The notes: generated from the letters alone by a model not told the origin. DNA of 64,000 bases from Photobacterium frigidiphilum (GCF_003025615.1 NZ_PYMJ01000005.1:62001-126000); one strand, 5' to 3'; positions 27,465 through 38,015 are shown, counted from the first letter of the stretch. Translations and numbers: made by a program.

Positions 27465-28028
27465 ATGAAAAAAAATAGGATGTTGCTGTTATTACTCGGT
27501 GTCTTTGTTTTGCCGTTTTTATTGGCAAAAACCGTACTAGACTTAAATTGGTATCAAGGTGGTGTGACGAATCGCGGGCAGCTATTAGCGTCACCACTCA
27601 CCGCAGAATGGTTAAGTGAGCCAGAGACGTGGCAATTAGTGTATTTGTTACCTGAATCGTGTGATGAAAAATGTGAGGGTGCATTATTTAATTTACGCCA
27701 AGTACCACAAGCGATAGGGGCCTATAAAGATCGCGTAAACAGTGTGGTGTTGATTACTGATGGTTTGCAACGAAATGGTAAAGTTGTTGATGAAAAAATA
27801 ATTAATGAAGAACAAATGAATGGGTTGGAACTCATCGCCATTTCTCAGCAGGTTGTTTCACAAATAAAAACACTGGAATTTGGTATGAATGCGATCTATA
27901 TCGCTGACCCATTGGGTAACGTCATGATGGCGTATCCTTTGGTAACAGGGCAGGCTGAGATTCTAGCGCAGGGAAAAGATGTTTTACGTGATCTTAAACG
28001 GCTATTAAAGCTCTCGAGAATCGGTTAA
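27465..28028 (+). CDS. SCO-like oxidase biogenesis protein (CxxxC thioredoxin fold)
   Basis: A 187-residue protein with one N-terminal anchor (MLLLLLGVFVLPFLLAKTVL) and a periplasmic domain. It has a CDEKC pair at about residue 66 following WQLVYLLPE, and later IYIADPLGNVMMAYPL. In SCO proteins, CxxxC binds copper and the DPxGN region is similar, so a role in copper delivery to CuA or thiol reduction is plausible. The similarity is weak overall and this member lacks the obvious third His ligand. Its place among oxidase assembly genes supports the idea. Confidence 0.65.
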   Translation: MKKNRMLLLLLGVFVLPFLLAKTVLDLNWYQGGVTNRGQLLASPLTAEWLSEPETWQLVYLLPESCDEKCEGALFNLRQVPQAIGAYKDRVNSVVLITDGLQRNGKVVDEKIINEEQMNGLELIAISQQVVSQIKTLEFGMNAIYIADPLGNVMMAYPLVTGQAEILAQGKDVLRDLKRLLKLSRIG

Positions 28029-28085
28029 ATCCCAGTATATAGATACCAAAGTAGGTCGATTTGATAGGCACAAGGAATGGAGCCG

Positions 28086-29147
28086 ATGCAATTATTTAGC
28101 TTTAAATCTCTTATCTATTTTACTTTTCTTCTTTCTCTTTGTGTTATCGCCTTAGGCGCTTATACCCGTTTGACTGAAGCTGGCTTAGGCTGTCCAGATT
28201 GGCCTGGCTGTTACGGTTTTATTTCGGTCCCCCAAAGCACTGAACAGCAATTGGCCGCACAACAAATTTTCCCCTCTGCGCCGCTAGAGGTTGAAAAAGC
28301 ATGGAATGAAATGGTGCATCGTTACTTTGCAGGTAGTTTAGGCATATTAATTTTACTGATTAATGTGCTGGCTTGGCGACGCAAATACGCCCCCAAATTA
28401 TTGCCTGCTTTATTGTTAGTCACTGTTATTTTTCAGGCCTTGCTTGGTATGTGGACGGTCACCATGGCACTGATGCCTATTGTGGTGATGGGGCATTTAT
28501 TAGGCGGCTTTACCACTGCTTCTTTATTATTGCTATTGGTACTGAGAGTCCGGCAACAAGATCGTAAATCTACCTCTATTTTTTCTTCAATGTTGCATTC
28601 ACCGCGGTCATCTTCAAGTTATTTAAAAGTATTAGCATTGGGTGCGTTATTTGTGGTGATGGGTCAGATTGCGTTGGGCGGGTGGACAGCTGCGAATTAT
28701 GCCGCAGTGACGTGTACTCAATTGCCTGTGTGTGAAGGTGATTGGCAAGGTAATTTTGACCCAACGGCATTTGAACCGATTCAACCTGTTCATGATAGCT
28801 ATCAATATGGGGTGCTTAACTATCATCAACGTGTATCGATTCATGTTGCTCATCGAATAGGAGCGATGGTGACCACGGCAATATTAATATTATTGATTGG
28901 TTTTTTGCTACGTACCGCTGGGTTACGAAAATATGGACTCACCCTCACTGCTGCGTTAATTGTGCAAGTGAGTTTAGGGATCACGAATATTGTGGCGAGC
29001 TTACCTTTGCTGGTCGCTGTGGGGCATAACGTAATGGGTGTCGTTTTATTATTGAGTATTGTTGCAACCAATTATCGTATCTATTGCGGGCAACAAACTC
29101 TGCAAGGATCGCATCTATTTGCACGGGAGGGCAGAAATCATGGCTAA
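28086..29147 (+). CDS. ctaA: Heme A synthase CtaA
   Basis: CtaA converts heme O to heme A. The 353 residues form eight spans. Conserved features include [21 protein letters not shown] near the N-terminus, the EMVHRYFAG motif with its heme-ligand His, and a second half with HVAHRIGA and VGHNVMG. Cys pairs occur in the loops (CPDWPGC and CTQLPVC). ATG at 28086 is chosen, 10 bases after AAGGA; an ATG at 28077 sits too close to the same site. It overlaps ctaB by eight bases. Confidence 0.92.
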   Translation: MQLFSFKSLIYFTFLLSLCVIALGAYTRLTEAGLGCPDWPGCYGFISVPQSTEQQLAAQQIFPSAPLEVEKAWNEMVHRYFAGSLGILILLINVLAWRRKYAPKLLPALLLVTVIFQALLGMWTVTMALMPIVVMGHLLGGFTTASLLLLLVLRVRQQDRKSTSIFSSMLHSPRSSSSYLKVLALGALFVVMGQIALGGWTAANYAAVTCTQLPVCEGDWQGNFDPTAFEPIQPVHDSYQYGVLNYHQRVSIHVAHRIGAMVTTAILILLIGFLLRTAGLRKYGLTLTAALIVQVSLGITNIVASLPLLVAVGHNVMGVVLLLSIVATNYRIYCGQQTLQGSHLFAREGRNHG

Positions 29148-30090
29148 ATCACAAGCGTTAGGTAATGCACCGCTAACATCAACGGTAGCCGAAAATGCGA
29201 CAACAAGAAGCACTTCCCAGCCAAGTGTATGGCGCGATTATCTCACGATGACGAAGCCCAAAGTGGTGGCCATGTTGTTGCTGACCGCACTGGTTGGTAT
29301 GTGTTTAGCGGTACCGGGTGTTCCCCCGGCAAAAGCGGTTATCTTGGGTTTGATCGGTATTGGTTTTCAATCAGCGGCCGCGGCCGCTTTTAATCATGTT
29401 TTAGATCGCCGCTTTGATACTCAGATGGCGCGAACCTATAACCGGCCATTAGCGAAAGGGCGCATTGAAACGTGGAAAGCCGTTGTGTTTGCTTCTACGT
29501 TAATGGTGGCGGGTTTTGTTATCTTGCTTGAATTGAATGCACTAACGGCTTGGTTAACCATGGCCAGTTTAGTGGGGTATGCGGTGGTTTATACCGTGTG
29601 GTTAAAGCATGCGACACCGCAAAATATTGTCATCGGCGGTATTGCTGGTGCTGCGCCACCATTGCTCGGTTGGACAGCGGTAACCGGGCAGTTAGATCCT
29701 CACGCCTTGTTATTGGTCATGTTGGTTTTTACCTGGACGCCACCTCATTTTTGGGCACTTGCTATCCATCGTCGTGATGACTATGCCAAAGCGGGTATTC
29801 CTATGTTACCTGTTACCCATGGCATTGAATTTACGAAAACCATGGTGCTGTTATACACCGTTATGTTGTTTATCGTTGGTCTATTACCTTGGCTAACGGG
29901 AATGAGCGGTGGTGTCTATTTAGTGGGGAGTAGCTTATTGAATCTAGGGTTTATCGGCTATGCATTGAAGTTGAAGTTTGCAGATTCAAAGGGGCATGCC
30001 TGGGCCACCTTTAAGTATTCAATTTGGCATTTGTTAGCCCTGTTCGTGGTCTTACTTGGCGATCATTGGATAACGTCTTTGATGTTCTGA
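29140..30090 (+). CDS. ctaB: Protoheme IX farnesyltransferase CtaB (heme O synthase)
   Basis: CtaB farnesylates protoheme to heme O, the substrate of CtaA. The 316 residues have a UbiA-type fold with prenyl-binding motifs [23 protein letters not shown] and [16 protein letters not shown]. The ATG at 29140 is preceded by GGGAGG and overlaps the end of ctaA. A longer frame from 29059 lies inside ctaA and is not used. It is the last gene of the oxidase operon before a transporter with its own start signals. Confidence 0.94.
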   Translation: MAKSQALGNAPLTSTVAENATTRSTSQPSVWRDYLTMTKPKVVAMLLLTALVGMCLAVPGVPPAKAVILGLIGIGFQSAAAAAFNHVLDRRFDTQMARTYNRPLAKGRIETWKAVVFASTLMVAGFVILLELNALTAWLTMASLVGYAVVYTVWLKHATPQNIVIGGIAGAAPPLLGWTAVTGQLDPHALLLVMLVFTWTPPHFWALAIHRRDDYAKAGIPMLPVTHGIEFTKTMVLLYTVMLFIVGLLPWLTGMSGGVYLVGSSLLNLGFIGYALKLKFADSKGHAWATFKYSIWHLLALFVVLLGDHWITSLMF

Positions 30091-30187
30091 TTTATCTGCT
30101 GCTGATGGCTGTTGTCATTGGCAACAACTCGCTACACTGTGCTGCTATTTTAAGCAAATCCCTACCGTTATCCGTTTGAGGTTCACA

Positions 30188-31537
30188 GTGCTAGCAGCAT
30201 TAAGAGACAAGTCGCTCCATTTCCAAGTTTTTGCGTTAGCCATTCCTATGGTGTTGTCCAACATTACCGTGCCTTTGCTTGGGCTGGTTGATGCTGCTGT
30301 GATTGGTCATCTCGATCATGCGTGGTATTTAGGGGGTGTTGCTGTGGGCGGCACCATGATTAACATGACGTTTTGGTTGCTTGGCTTTTTGCGGATGGCA
30401 ACAACGGGTATTTGTGCGCAAGCGTACGGTGCCCATGATAAAGAAGCACAAGCCGGTACATTTGTGCAGGGAATGGCATTAGCTTGGTTGTTGGCATTGT
30501 TACTTATTGTGTTTCATCAGCCAGTTGCCACTTTGATTTTCCATTTCAGCACTGCCAGTGCAGAAGTGAAAATGTACGCAGAGCAGTATTTTTCAATCCG
30601 TATTTGGGGTGCGCCAGCTGCTTTGGCAAACTTTGTGATTATGGGCTGGTTGCTCGGGACTCAAAACGCCAAATCACCCATGTGGTTATTGATTGTGACG
30701 AACCTAGTCAATATCGGCTTGGATGTTTTGTTTGTTCTTGGTTTTGGTTGGAAAGTGCAAGGGGCCGCTGTCGCTTCTGTTATTGCCGATTACAGTGGCA
30801 TGTTACTGGGCTTATGGTTTGTATCTCGTCAGTGGATTGCCCATTCGTTACCTGCCATACGTGAAAAATTAGGCAGTGTACGTCATGGCATGGGGCGTTT
30901 ATTGAAGCTAAACCGCGATATCTTTTTACGCAGCTTATGTTTACAGCTGACCTTTGTGTTTATGACTTTTCAAGGGGCGACGTTAGGCGACAACGTGGTG
31001 GCGGCGAATGCCGTATTAATGAGCTTTTTGATGTTGGTCTCTTACGCAATGGATGGCTTTGCCTATGCGATGGAAGCACTGGTTGGTAAAGCAGTTGGGG
31101 CGAAAAATCGTGATGAACTTAGCCGCTATTTAGTGGGAACAACGTTTTGGAGTGTGATAATTTCCTTGGTGCTAACATTTACATTCAGTGTCTTTGGTCG
31201 AGAAATTATAGGGCTGATTTCTAATATTCCGGCAGTTCAGCAAGAAGCAATGCGCTTTTTACCTTGGTTAGCAGCATTCCCTTTAGTCGCGATGTGGTGT
31301 TTTTTACTGGATGGTATTTTTATAGGGGCAACGCGCGGCAAAGAAATGCGCAACAGTATGTTTATTGCGATGTGTTTTTTCTTTGCCATTTGGTGGATGC
31401 TTAATAGTTACGGCAATCATGCCCTGTGGGCAGCCATGTTAGGATTTATGGCAATGCGTGGAATTGGGTTGGCTGTAATATTTTCTTACCAATGGCAAAA
31501 AAATATTTTTCTGTCTCCGGCGAGTGCAAACAATTAG
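30188..31537 (+). CDS. dinF: MATE-family efflux transporter, DinF-like
   Basis: A 449-residue protein with twelve spans of the MATE superfamily: FALAIPMVLSNITVPLLGLVDAAVIGHL at the N-terminus, RMATTGICAQAYGA and VVAANAVLMSFLMLVSYAMDGFAYAMEALVGKAVGA in the two halves. These features fit the DinF branch. In E. coli dinF follows lexA directly; here the methyltransferase and cox operon lie between. GTG at 30188 is chosen because GAGG lies six bases upstream, rather than TTG at 30176. I see no SOS box at its promoter. The substrate is unknown. Confidence 0.85.
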   Translation: MLAALRDKSLHFQVFALAIPMVLSNITVPLLGLVDAAVIGHLDHAWYLGGVAVGGTMINMTFWLLGFLRMATTGICAQAYGAHDKEAQAGTFVQGMALAWLLALLLIVFHQPVATLIFHFSTASAEVKMYAEQYFSIRIWGAPAALANFVIMGWLLGTQNAKSPMWLLIVTNLVNIGLDVLFVLGFGWKVQGAAVASVIADYSGMLLGLWFVSRQWIAHSLPAIREKLGSVRHGMGRLLKLNRDIFLRSLCLQLTFVFMTFQGATLGDNVVAANAVLMSFLMLVSYAMDGFAYAMEALVGKAVGAKNRDELSRYLVGTTFWSVIISLVLTFTFSVFGREIIGLISNIPAVQQEAMRFLPWLAAFPLVAMWCFLLDGIFIGATRGKEMRNSMFIAMCFFFAIWWMLNSYGNHALWAAMLGFMAMRGIGLAVIFSYQWQKNIFLSPASANN

Positions 31538-31641
31538 TTAGAAATATTCAACTGATATTGATTCTTTTTACAACAAAAAATGCTATTCATTTAGTTATTG
31601 ATCTGTTTAAAATGTGCACAATTGTTAAACAGGTGATATCA

Positions 31642-32025
31642 ATGAAACGAACGATTTGGGTGTTTTTACTGGCGGTAATGTCATTAGGCTGGGGAACAAA
31701 TGCACTGGCAAGTAGTGTAAAGAACCTTAAAGTAACAGCGACGGCATATAACTCAGTAAGAGCACAAACCAACGCTAATCCATCCATTGCGGCTTGGGGC
31801 GATAGATTAAAACCAGGAATGAAGGTGATTGCAGTATCGCGTGATCTTCTAGGTATGGGGCTGACTCACGGCGCTAAAGTGAAGATTTCAGGCTTGCCGG
31901 GTGAATATACCGTTATGGATAAAATGAATAAGCGTTGGACGCGTAAAATTGATATCTATATGGGTAAAGATATTCAAGCAGCCAAGAATTGGGGACGTCG
32001 TAATGTCACCATCACCTTAATCTAA
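31642..32025 (+). CDS. Exported 3D-domain protein
   Basis: A 127-residue protein with a signal peptide (MKRTIWVFLLAVMSLGWGTNALA) and one 3D domain. This domain is a double-psi beta-barrel named for three Asp residues, here in GDRLKPG, VMDKM and KIDIYMG. It resembles the catalytic domain of MltA-type lytic transglycosylases and is found in cell-wall enzymes, but no activity can be assigned from this domain alone. The ATG at 31642 has an AGGTGA site; the frame extends upstream into the MATE gene and that part is not used. Confidence 0.8.
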   Translation: MKRTIWVFLLAVMSLGWGTNALASSVKNLKVTATAYNSVRAQTNANPSIAAWGDRLKPGMKVIAVSRDLLGMGLTHGAKVKISGLPGEYTVMDKMNKRWTRKIDIYMGKDIQAAKNWGRRNVTITLI

Positions 32026-32080
32026 ATAATGATGTTGGGTCACAGTAGATTAGATTGATTTACTGACCGCTGAATAATAA

Positions 32081-32108
32081 AAAAAGCCGCTTAATGCGGC
32101 TTTTTTTT
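32081..32108. terminator. Bidirectional terminator between the 3D gene and nfuA
   Basis: AAAAAGCCGC and GCGGCTTTTT pair around TTAAT. T runs follow on both strands, serving both convergent genes. Confidence 0.9.
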
Positions 32109-32169
32109 GTAGCAGGAATAAGGACTTTTTGTCGTTATTCTCTCGCGACTACGTTAAAGGGAACTTAAC

Positions 32170-32754
32170 TTAGTAGTACGAGTGCTCGCCACGTGCGTGT
32201 TCAGTGATATCACGAACACCTGTCAGTTCACCTGCGAACTGAGCAAGAAGTTCTTTTTCGATACCTTCTTTCAACGTCACATCAACCATTGAACAACCGT
32301 TACAACCACCACCAAACTGGAGGATTGCGACGCCGTCTTCAGTGATTTCAGCTAGAGATACGTTACCGCCATGACCCGCTAACTGTGGGTTAACTTGAGT
32401 CTGGATTGCGTAATCAACGCGCTCCATTAGCGTTGCGTCGTCAGACACTTTACGTACTTTAGCGTTAGGCGCTTTAAGGGTTAGCTGTGAGCCCATTTTG
32501 TCGGTAACAAAATCGATTTCAGCATCATCCAAGAAAGGCAGACTTAGTTCATCAAGGTAAGCATCAAATAGCGCTAACTCGATTTTAGTATCGCTCGCTT
32601 CAACCGCTTCTGGTGGACAATAAGACACACCACACTCAGCATTTTGAGTACCTGGGTTTACCACGAAGACACGGATATTTGTACCCTCAGGCTGCTGGGC
32701 AAGAAGCTTGCCGAAGTGCTGCTGAGCGCTTTCAGTAATAGTGATCATAGACAC
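32170..32754 (-). CDS. nfuA: Iron-sulfur carrier protein NfuA
   Basis: NfuA carries a [4Fe-4S] cluster and passes it to apo-enzymes under stress. The 194 residues have an N-terminal degenerate A-type domain ([26 protein letters not shown]) and a C-terminal Nfu domain with the cluster-binding CNGC in [22 protein letters not shown]. It is nearly identical in pattern to E. coli and Vibrio NfuA. GTG at 32754 is used, matching the MSNITIT start recalled for Vibrio and giving an AGGT site eight bases upstream; ATG at 32748 is the alternative. Confidence 0.95.
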   Translation of the reverse strand: MSMITITESAQQHFGKLLAQQPEGTNIRVFVVNPGTQNAECGVSYCPPEAVEASDTKIELALFDAYLDELSLPFLDDAEIDFVTDKMGSQLTLKAPNAKVRKVSDDATLMERVDYAIQTQVNPQLAGHGGNVSLAEITEDGVAILQFGGGCNGCSMVDVTLKEGIEKELLAQFAGELTGVRDITEHARGEHSYY

Positions 32755-32871
32755 GACGTAATACCTGACCTATTTAGTAAGATTTAATCTATTCTACTCT
32801 TAGACGTACTTTCTATCACCCCTTAATCTTCGTAACCATGTTTTCGTCACCAATTTTGCTGACTTTCACGA

Positions 32872-33585
32872 TCATTTAATTGAGGGCGTATAGCAAATAC
32901 AGTAGACATCAACCCGCTCAACACCGTTATTCAGGAGCAAACGGGTGAGTTCGGCAACCGTGCTACCCGTTGTCACAACATCATCGACAATCGCGACATG
33001 CTTGGGTAACGACTTTATCTTAAGTATAAAGGCTTGGTGAACATTTTTCTTCCGTTCGTTTTTAGTGAGTTGTTTTTGCACCTTGGTATAGCGTTGGCGT
33101 TTGAAGCCATCGGCGATACATTGGCTATTTGTGGTCTCGGCGATTGCCCACGCTAAATGTGCACTTTGATTGAAACCACGATTAAAGCGCCTTGTTGCAT
33201 GTAACGGCACAGGTAAAATCAAAGGAGCGGGTTGGTCAATCGATAAGACGAATTGATCAGCCAGTGGTTTGGCTAACCAAAATTTACCGTTGAATTTAAG
33301 TTGATGGATAATCTGTTTGAGTGGGAAATCGTACTCGCCTAATCGATAGAGACGATGCCACGGCGGAGGCGAACGTAAACACTGCCCGCATTGTGCTACA
33401 GGGTTGACGGTGGTGGTACCGCACCTTGCGCAGTATGGTGGTTGAGGGAAATGGGCGATGCAATGTCGACACCATATCGACTCATTGTTCGACAGGGGCA
33501 ATTGGCATAGCTGACATTGCTGGTTGATCCATCGATGCTGATTGAATTTAAGAACCATTGATCTTAGCGATGAAACGGATAACAT
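32872..33585 (-). CDS. gntX: ComF/GntX-family phosphoribosyltransferase-like protein
   Basis: A 237-residue protein with an N-terminal zinc region of four Cys pairs (CQLC, CRHC, CARC, CGQC) and a C-terminal PRTase fold with VAIVDDVVTTGSTVAEL. This is the ComF/GntX arrangement. ComF proteins assist DNA uptake in naturally competent bacteria, including Vibrio, while E. coli GntX was linked to gluconate use; the biochemical role is not settled. Start codons at 33594 and 33585 are close; 33585 has AAGGA eight bases upstream. It is divergent from bioH, with only 59 bases between starts. Confidence 0.85.
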   Translation of the reverse strand: MLSVSSLRSMVLKFNQHRWINQQCQLCQLPLSNNESIWCRHCIAHFPQPPYCARCGTTTVNPVAQCGQCLRSPPPWHRLYRLGEYDFPLKQIIHQLKFNGKFWLAKPLADQFVLSIDQPAPLILPVPLHATRRFNRGFNQSAHLAWAIAETTNSQCIADGFKRQRYTKVQKQLTKNERKKNVHQAFILKIKSLPKHVAIVDDVVTTGSTVAELTRLLLNNGVERVDVYCICYTPSIK

Positions 33586-33644
33586 CCTTGCCATCCTTAT
33601 AAGGTAAGTGTTTTCGACAATGTGATTTAAAAAAGGAAGTGTAA

Positions 33645-34409
33645 ATGACAACGGCGCTACATTGGCAAACTGAAGGGCAAGGTTCGGATCTGGTTCTCAT
33701 TCATGGTTGGGGAATGAATGGCGCGGTGTGGCAGCAATTATTGCCATTACTGACTCCTTTTTATCGCGTGCACTGGGTTGATATGCCGGGTTACGGTCAC
33801 AGTCATGATATCTCTGCCGATAGTATTGAAGAAATGGCACAACTGTTGCTTGATAAATCACCAATATCTGCAACGTGGTTAGGTTGGTCATTGGGCGGTT
33901 TAGTGGCAACACAAGCGGCTTTACTGGCACCAGAGCGTGTTACTCGTTTAGTTACAGTAGCAAGTTCACCACGTTTTGCAGCTGAAGGCACATGGCGAGG
34001 CATTCAGCCTCAGGTCTTAGATGATTTTCGACGTCAACTCGGTGATGACTTTCAATTGACCGTCGAGCGATTTCTAGCGCTACAAGCAATGGGTAGCCCA
34101 ACAGCAAGACAAGATATCAAATTGCTAAAGCAAGCGGTGTTATCACGGCCACAGCCTAATCCTGAAGCTTTATCAATAGGGCTCAGATTACTGGCTGATG
34201 TTGATTTACGCGCACAGTTAGGTGGTATAACCCAACCATGGTTACGCTTATATGGGCGGTTAGATGTTTTGGTTCCCGCTAAAGTGGCGAAAGATATGGA
34301 CCAATTAGCGCCTCAGTCTTGTCGGCAGATCTTTGCCGCAGCGTCGCATGCACCCTTTATTTCTCACCCAGAGGAGTTCGTGCAAACGCTGAAAGATTTC
34401 ATCAAATAA
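33645..34409 (+). CDS. bioH: Pimeloyl-ACP methyl ester carboxylesterase BioH
   Basis: BioH removes the methyl group from pimeloyl-ACP methyl ester, ending pimelate synthesis for biotin. The 254 residues form an alpha/beta-hydrolase with HGWGMNGAVW (oxyanion region), nucleophile Ser82 in GWSLGG, the Asp in YGRLDVLVP and the His in SHAPF. The length and motifs match E. coli BioH. An AAAGGA site precedes the ATG. The rest of the biotin genes are not in the window. Confidence 0.93.
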   Translation: MTTALHWQTEGQGSDLVLIHGWGMNGAVWQQLLPLLTPFYRVHWVDMPGYGHSHDISADSIEEMAQLLLDKSPISATWLGWSLGGLVATQAALLAPERVTRLVTVASSPRFAAEGTWRGIQPQVLDDFRRQLGDDFQLTVERFLALQAMGSPTARQDIKLLKQAVLSRPQPNPEALSIGLRLLADVDLRAQLGGITQPWLRLYGRLDVLVPAKVAKDMDQLAPQSCRQIFAAASHAPFISHPEEFVQTLKDFIK

Positions 34410-34515
34410 GGCTGATTATGTCGTGTGTATAGGGAATTGGTGATTAAAAGTTAAACTTTTTGATTGTTTTGCCGATAGGGATTTTAATGGAGTTACTCTA
34501 TTTACGAGAGGCCAT

Positions 34516-34896
34516 ATGACAATAGGAAGTGTAGGGAATAGTTCAACGTATTCTCCGGCAACATTACAAACCTCAACTGCGGGGGGGGTAAAAACGGATG
34601 CCGAAAAATCACAGGCTGATAATGCCAGTGTGAGTAAAGCTGCGGGTACAACAGTGAGTATCTCTGATGATGCAAAACGTAAGTTGGCCGCTGAAGCGGA
34701 TACACAAACACAAGCTAAAAAAAATGTAGATGGCACGGTAGAAGAAGACAGCAGTGTCGCAGAATCTTTTGCTTATGGTGCATTGGGGATGGATCATCCT
34801 GATGAAGTAAAAACCAACTCCGATGATTTTTATACTGCGGGACAAGTACTTTCGGCGATAGGAACTGTAGCAACGGTATTACTTGCCATCGCCTAA
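34516..34896 (+). CDS. Hypothetical protein with Ser/Thr/Ala-rich start and hydrophobic C-terminus
   Basis: A 126-residue protein with a low-complexity Ser/Thr/Ala-rich first half, a TVSISDDAKRKLAAEA helix, an acidic middle and a hydrophobic C-terminal stretch of about 18 residues (VLSAIGTVATVLLAIA). There is no signal peptide. GAGAGG lies four bases before the ATG. The TVSISDDAK motif recalls short proteins near flagellar or surface genes, but I cannot place it in a named family. The C-terminus could be a tail anchor. Confidence 0.6.
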   Translation: MTIGSVGNSSTYSPATLQTSTAGGVKTDAEKSQADNASVSKAAGTTVSISDDAKRKLAAEADTQTQAKKNVDGTVEEDSSVAESFAYGALGMDHPDEVKTNSDDFYTAGQVLSAIGTVATVLLAIA

Positions 34897-34972
34897 ACCG
34901 CTCGCTTAGGTATATACTCATGATCTTGATATATAGCGATCGCGTTTTACAAGGATATGGTAATACCACAGT

Positions 34973-35437
34973 ATGATTTTTTCGCCAGCCAATGCTGGAG
35001 CGCCGATTGTTGCTCCCTCTGTTAATCCGCCAACCGAACAGGCTGCGCGGGATAACCGTGTGCGTGAAAAAATTGTTCCTCCTACTCAAGCGGCAGAGTC
35101 TCCCCGTGAAAAGCCGCTAAGCAGCGAAGAAAAACAGTTTAAAAAGCCAGCATGGGATCCGAGTGAGCACCCAGATTACAGTGAGCTGCCTGAGACCATT
35201 GAAAAACAGTATGGCTATCAAGATGAATTTGAACTGTTAGTAAAAGCCCTATCTGCCGATAGCTACATGGCGCCAGTGACCGAACTCGGTTATTCAATGC
35301 ACATTAAACTGCCGCGAGAAATACTGGATCAGCTTGAGCAAATCAGTAATAACGAACGGACAAAAGGGGTCGTGGCTCACCGTTATGCACAAGCGACGGT
35401 GCCTAATCCGCCGACTGAATACTTAGTGGTACTGTAA
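34973..35437 (+). CDS. Hypothetical soluble proline-rich protein
   Basis: A 154-residue protein. The first 65 residues are rich in Pro, Ala and charged residues and likely disordered. The rest looks folded (YGYQDEFELLVKALSADSYMAPVTELGYSMHIKLPREILDQLEQI). No signal peptide or membrane span is apparent. The start at 34973 lacks a good ribosome site close by; AAGGA is about 20 bases away, so a different start is possible. I do not recognise the family. Confidence 0.6.
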   Translation: MIFSPANAGAPIVAPSVNPPTEQAARDNRVREKIVPPTQAAESPREKPLSSEEKQFKKPAWDPSEHPDYSELPETIEKQYGYQDEFELLVKALSADSYMAPVTELGYSMHIKLPREILDQLEQISNNERTKGVVAHRYAQATVPNPPTEYLVVL

Positions 35438-35493
35438 GCCATTTACTTTATAGCCTTTTGACCAATCTCTTTACTGCATCTTGATTACGCAAT

Positions 35494-35520
35494 AAAAAAG
35501 CCAGTATTTTCATACTGACT
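35494..35520 (-). terminator. Terminator after tex
   Basis: On the minus strand AGTCAGTAT pairs with ATACTGGCT (one G-U pair), followed by six T. It lies 30 bases after the tex stop. Confidence 0.8.
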
Positions 35521-35549
35521 CTCTTCTTATTGTTAAGGCTTATATGGGT

Positions 35550-37904
35550 TTATTTCTTCGCTTTGGCAAATGCCGCGGCAAACGCACCACCCATAGCTCC
35601 GCCTGCTGAGTTATTACCTTGGTTACTCTTTGGGTTATTACTACTACCTCGATTATTACTCTGTGCATTATGGTTTGCAGTGCTGCGTGCTTGGTTTTGC
35701 TGTGGCTTACGAGCGAGTTTTTCTTGTCCCGGTTCGTCGCTCATGCGCATCGACATGGCAATACGTTTACGTTGCAAGTCCACTTCCATCACTTTGACCT
35801 TCACCACATCACCGGCTTTAACGACTTCACGTGGGTCAGAGATGAATTTATCTGATAGCGCGGAAATATGTACCAAACCATCTTGGTGAACACCGACATC
35901 AACGAAGGCACCAAAGTTAGTCACGTTGGTAATAACACCTTCTAGAATCATACCTGGTATTAAGTCTTTTACTTCGTTAACACCTTCAGCAAACGTGGCC
36001 GTTTTGAATTCAGGACGCGGATCGCGACCGGGCTTATCAAGCTCGCTGATAATATCGGTAACCGTTGGTAGGCCAAACTTTTCATCAGTATAGTCAGCAG
36101 CATTTAGGCTACGTAAAAATTCTGTGTTACCAATGATGGCATCCATCGCTTTGCTGTTATTCGCGGCAATGGTTTTCACTACAGCATACGATTCAGGGTG
36201 AACCGCCGAGCTATCGAGTGGGTTTTTACCATTCATGATTCGTAAGAAACCCGCACACTGTTCAAAAGCTTTTGGCCCCAAACGTGCGACTTTTTTCAAG
36301 GTAGTACGGCTTTCGAAACGGCCGTGCTCATCACGATAGTCAACCACATTCTGCGCCATGGTTTTGGTTAAGCCTGCCACTCGTGTTAGTAGGGCTGCTG
36401 ATGCCGTATTTACATCTACACCCACGCCGTTTACACAGTCTTCCACGACAGCATCAAGACGTTTAGCCAACATGCTTTGGCTTACATCATGCTGATATTG
36501 ACCGACACCAATGGCTTTAGGATCAATTTTCACCAGTTCTGCCAACGGATCTTGTAGGCGGCGACCAATTGAGACGGCACCACGGATCGTTACATCCAGA
36601 TCAGGGAATTCATTGGCTGCAAGCTCAGAGGCCGAATAAACCGATGCGCCTGCTTCGCTGACCATGACACTTTGAATTTTGAGGTTGTTGTCTTTTAAGA
36701 TCTTGGCAACAAAGGCATCTGTTTCACGTGAAGCAGTTCCGTTACCGATAGCAATTAAGTTGACTTGGTGTTTGTTTAATAAGGCTAAAACTGCTGCCTC
36801 AGATTGTGCAACTTGACGCTGTGGCTGGTGTGGGTAAATGGTGGCGATATCGACTAATTTACCCGTGGTATCGATCACCGCAACTTTACAGCCTGTACGT
36901 AAACCTGGGTCGAGTGCCAATGTGGTACGTGGACCTGCTGGTGCCGCCATCAGCAAATCACTCAGGTTGTCAGCAAAGACCTGCATAGCACCGTCTTCGG
37001 CTTTTTCACGCAATGCACTCATTAGTTCGGTTTCCATGTGCATTAATATTTTAATGCGCCATGCCCAGCTAATGACTTGCTTACGCCATGCATCGGCGGG
37101 TTGTGTACCGAGTTTGACGCCATAATGATCAGCAATAATGATTTCACAGTAAGAGCCGCGTACGCCTTCTTCTTGATTAGGATCTGCGTTTAAAGACAGT
37201 TGCAGGAAGCCTTCATTACGACCACGGAACATGGCGAGCGCACGGTGTGATGGTACGTTTTTGAGTCGTTCATTATGCTCGAAATAATCTTTAAACTTCG
37301 CGCCTTCTTGTTCTTTGCCTGCCACCATGCGCGAGGTGAACTCGGCATTGGTTTGCAGCTGATGGCGGATCTTATGCAGCAGGGCGGCATCTTCAGCAAA
37401 ACGCTCCATTAAGATGGCACGCGCGCCATCGAGTGCCGCTTTGGTATCAGCAATGTTTTTGTCTGCATTGATATATTGAGCCGCTGTTGCTTCTGGATCG
37501 TTAGTTGGTTGCTGCCACAGTGTATCGGCAAGCGGTTCTAAACCGGCTTCTATCGCGATCTGTCCTTTGGTGCGGCGCTTTTGTTTATAAGGCAGGTACA
37601 GATCTTCTAAGCGTGTTTTGCTGTCAGCCGAATTAATCTCAGCTTCCAATTGTGGGGTTAGTTTTCCTTGCTCGGTAATTGCTTTAAGGATGGTCTTGCG
37701 GCGATCATCCATTTCACGCAAGTACCCTAGGCGGGATTCCAGATTACGTAGCTGAGTATCATCCAGCCCGTTGGTGACTTCTTTACGGTAACGCGAAATA
37801 AAAGGAACCGTATTACCGTCATCTAACAGAGTGACTGCGGCTGTAACTTGCTCAAGGCGAACATTCAGTTCGCTGGCAATCATCTGATTGATAGAGTTGC
37901 TCAT
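35550..37904 (-). CDS. tex: Transcription accessory protein Tex
   Basis: Tex is a conserved RNA-binding protein related to eukaryotic Spt6. The 784 residues show the family layout: a helical N-terminal part ([28 protein letters not shown]), a YqgF-like domain ([34 protein letters not shown]), helix-hairpin-helix motifs ([28 protein letters not shown]) and a C-terminal S1 domain ([31 protein letters not shown]). A basic, Asn/Gln-rich tail follows. ATG at 37904 matches the E. coli start; an ATG at 37926-37928 adds eight residues. Confidence 0.95.
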   Translation of the reverse strand: MSNSINQMIASELNVRLEQVTAAVTLLDDGNTVPFISRYRKEVTNGLDDTQLRNLESRLGYLREMDDRRKTILKAITEQGKLTPQLEAEINSADSKTRLEDLYLPYKQKRRTKGQIAIEAGLEPLADTLWQQPTNDPEATAAQYINADKNIADTKAALDGARAILMERFAEDAALLHKIRHQLQTNAEFTSRMVAGKEQEGAKFKDYFEHNERLKNVPSHRALAMFRGRNEGFLQLSLNADPNQEEGVRGSYCEIIIADHYGVKLGTQPADAWRKQVISWAWRIKILMHMETELMSALREKAEDGAMQVFADNLSDLLMAAPAGPRTTLALDPGLRTGCKVAVIDTTGKLVDIATIYPHQPQRQVAQSEAAVLALLNKHQVNLIAIGNGTASRETDAFVAKILKDNNLKIQSVMVSEAGASVYSASELAANEFPDLDVTIRGAVSIGRRLQDPLAELVKIDPKAIGVGQYQHDVSQSMLAKRLDAVVEDCVNGVGVDVNTASAALLTRVAGLTKTMAQNVVDYRDEHGRFESRTTLKKVARLGPKAFEQCAGFLRIMNGKNPLDSSAVHPESYAVVKTIAANNSKAMDAIIGNTEFLRSLNAADYTDEKFGLPTVTDIISELDKPGRDPRPEFKTATFAEGVNEVKDLIPGMILEGVITNVTNFGAFVDVGVHQDGLVHISALSDKFISDPREVVKAGDVVKVKVMEVDLQRKRIAMSMRMSDEPGQEKLARKPQQNQARSTANHNAQSNNRGSSNNPKSNQGNNSAGGAMGGAFAAAFAKAKK

Positions 37905-38015
37905 CCGTTGGTATCTCTTGGTTGCCATAAACTATGCACTGTATTCTACGGAGGATTCTGGTGGTGACAAGGTATGGCATGTTAAGAGTGTGTCAGTGCC
38001 CAGCTTCTCGGTAAG

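Noticed and set aside
31426..31641. Upstream extension of the 3D-domain protein frame
   Set aside because: Lies within the MATE gene and its 3-prime region; the signal peptide begins at the ATG at 31642.
34715..35089. 124-residue minus-strand frame opposite two hypothetical genes
   Set aside because: The plus-strand frames have ordered starts and better composition; this one is their shadow.
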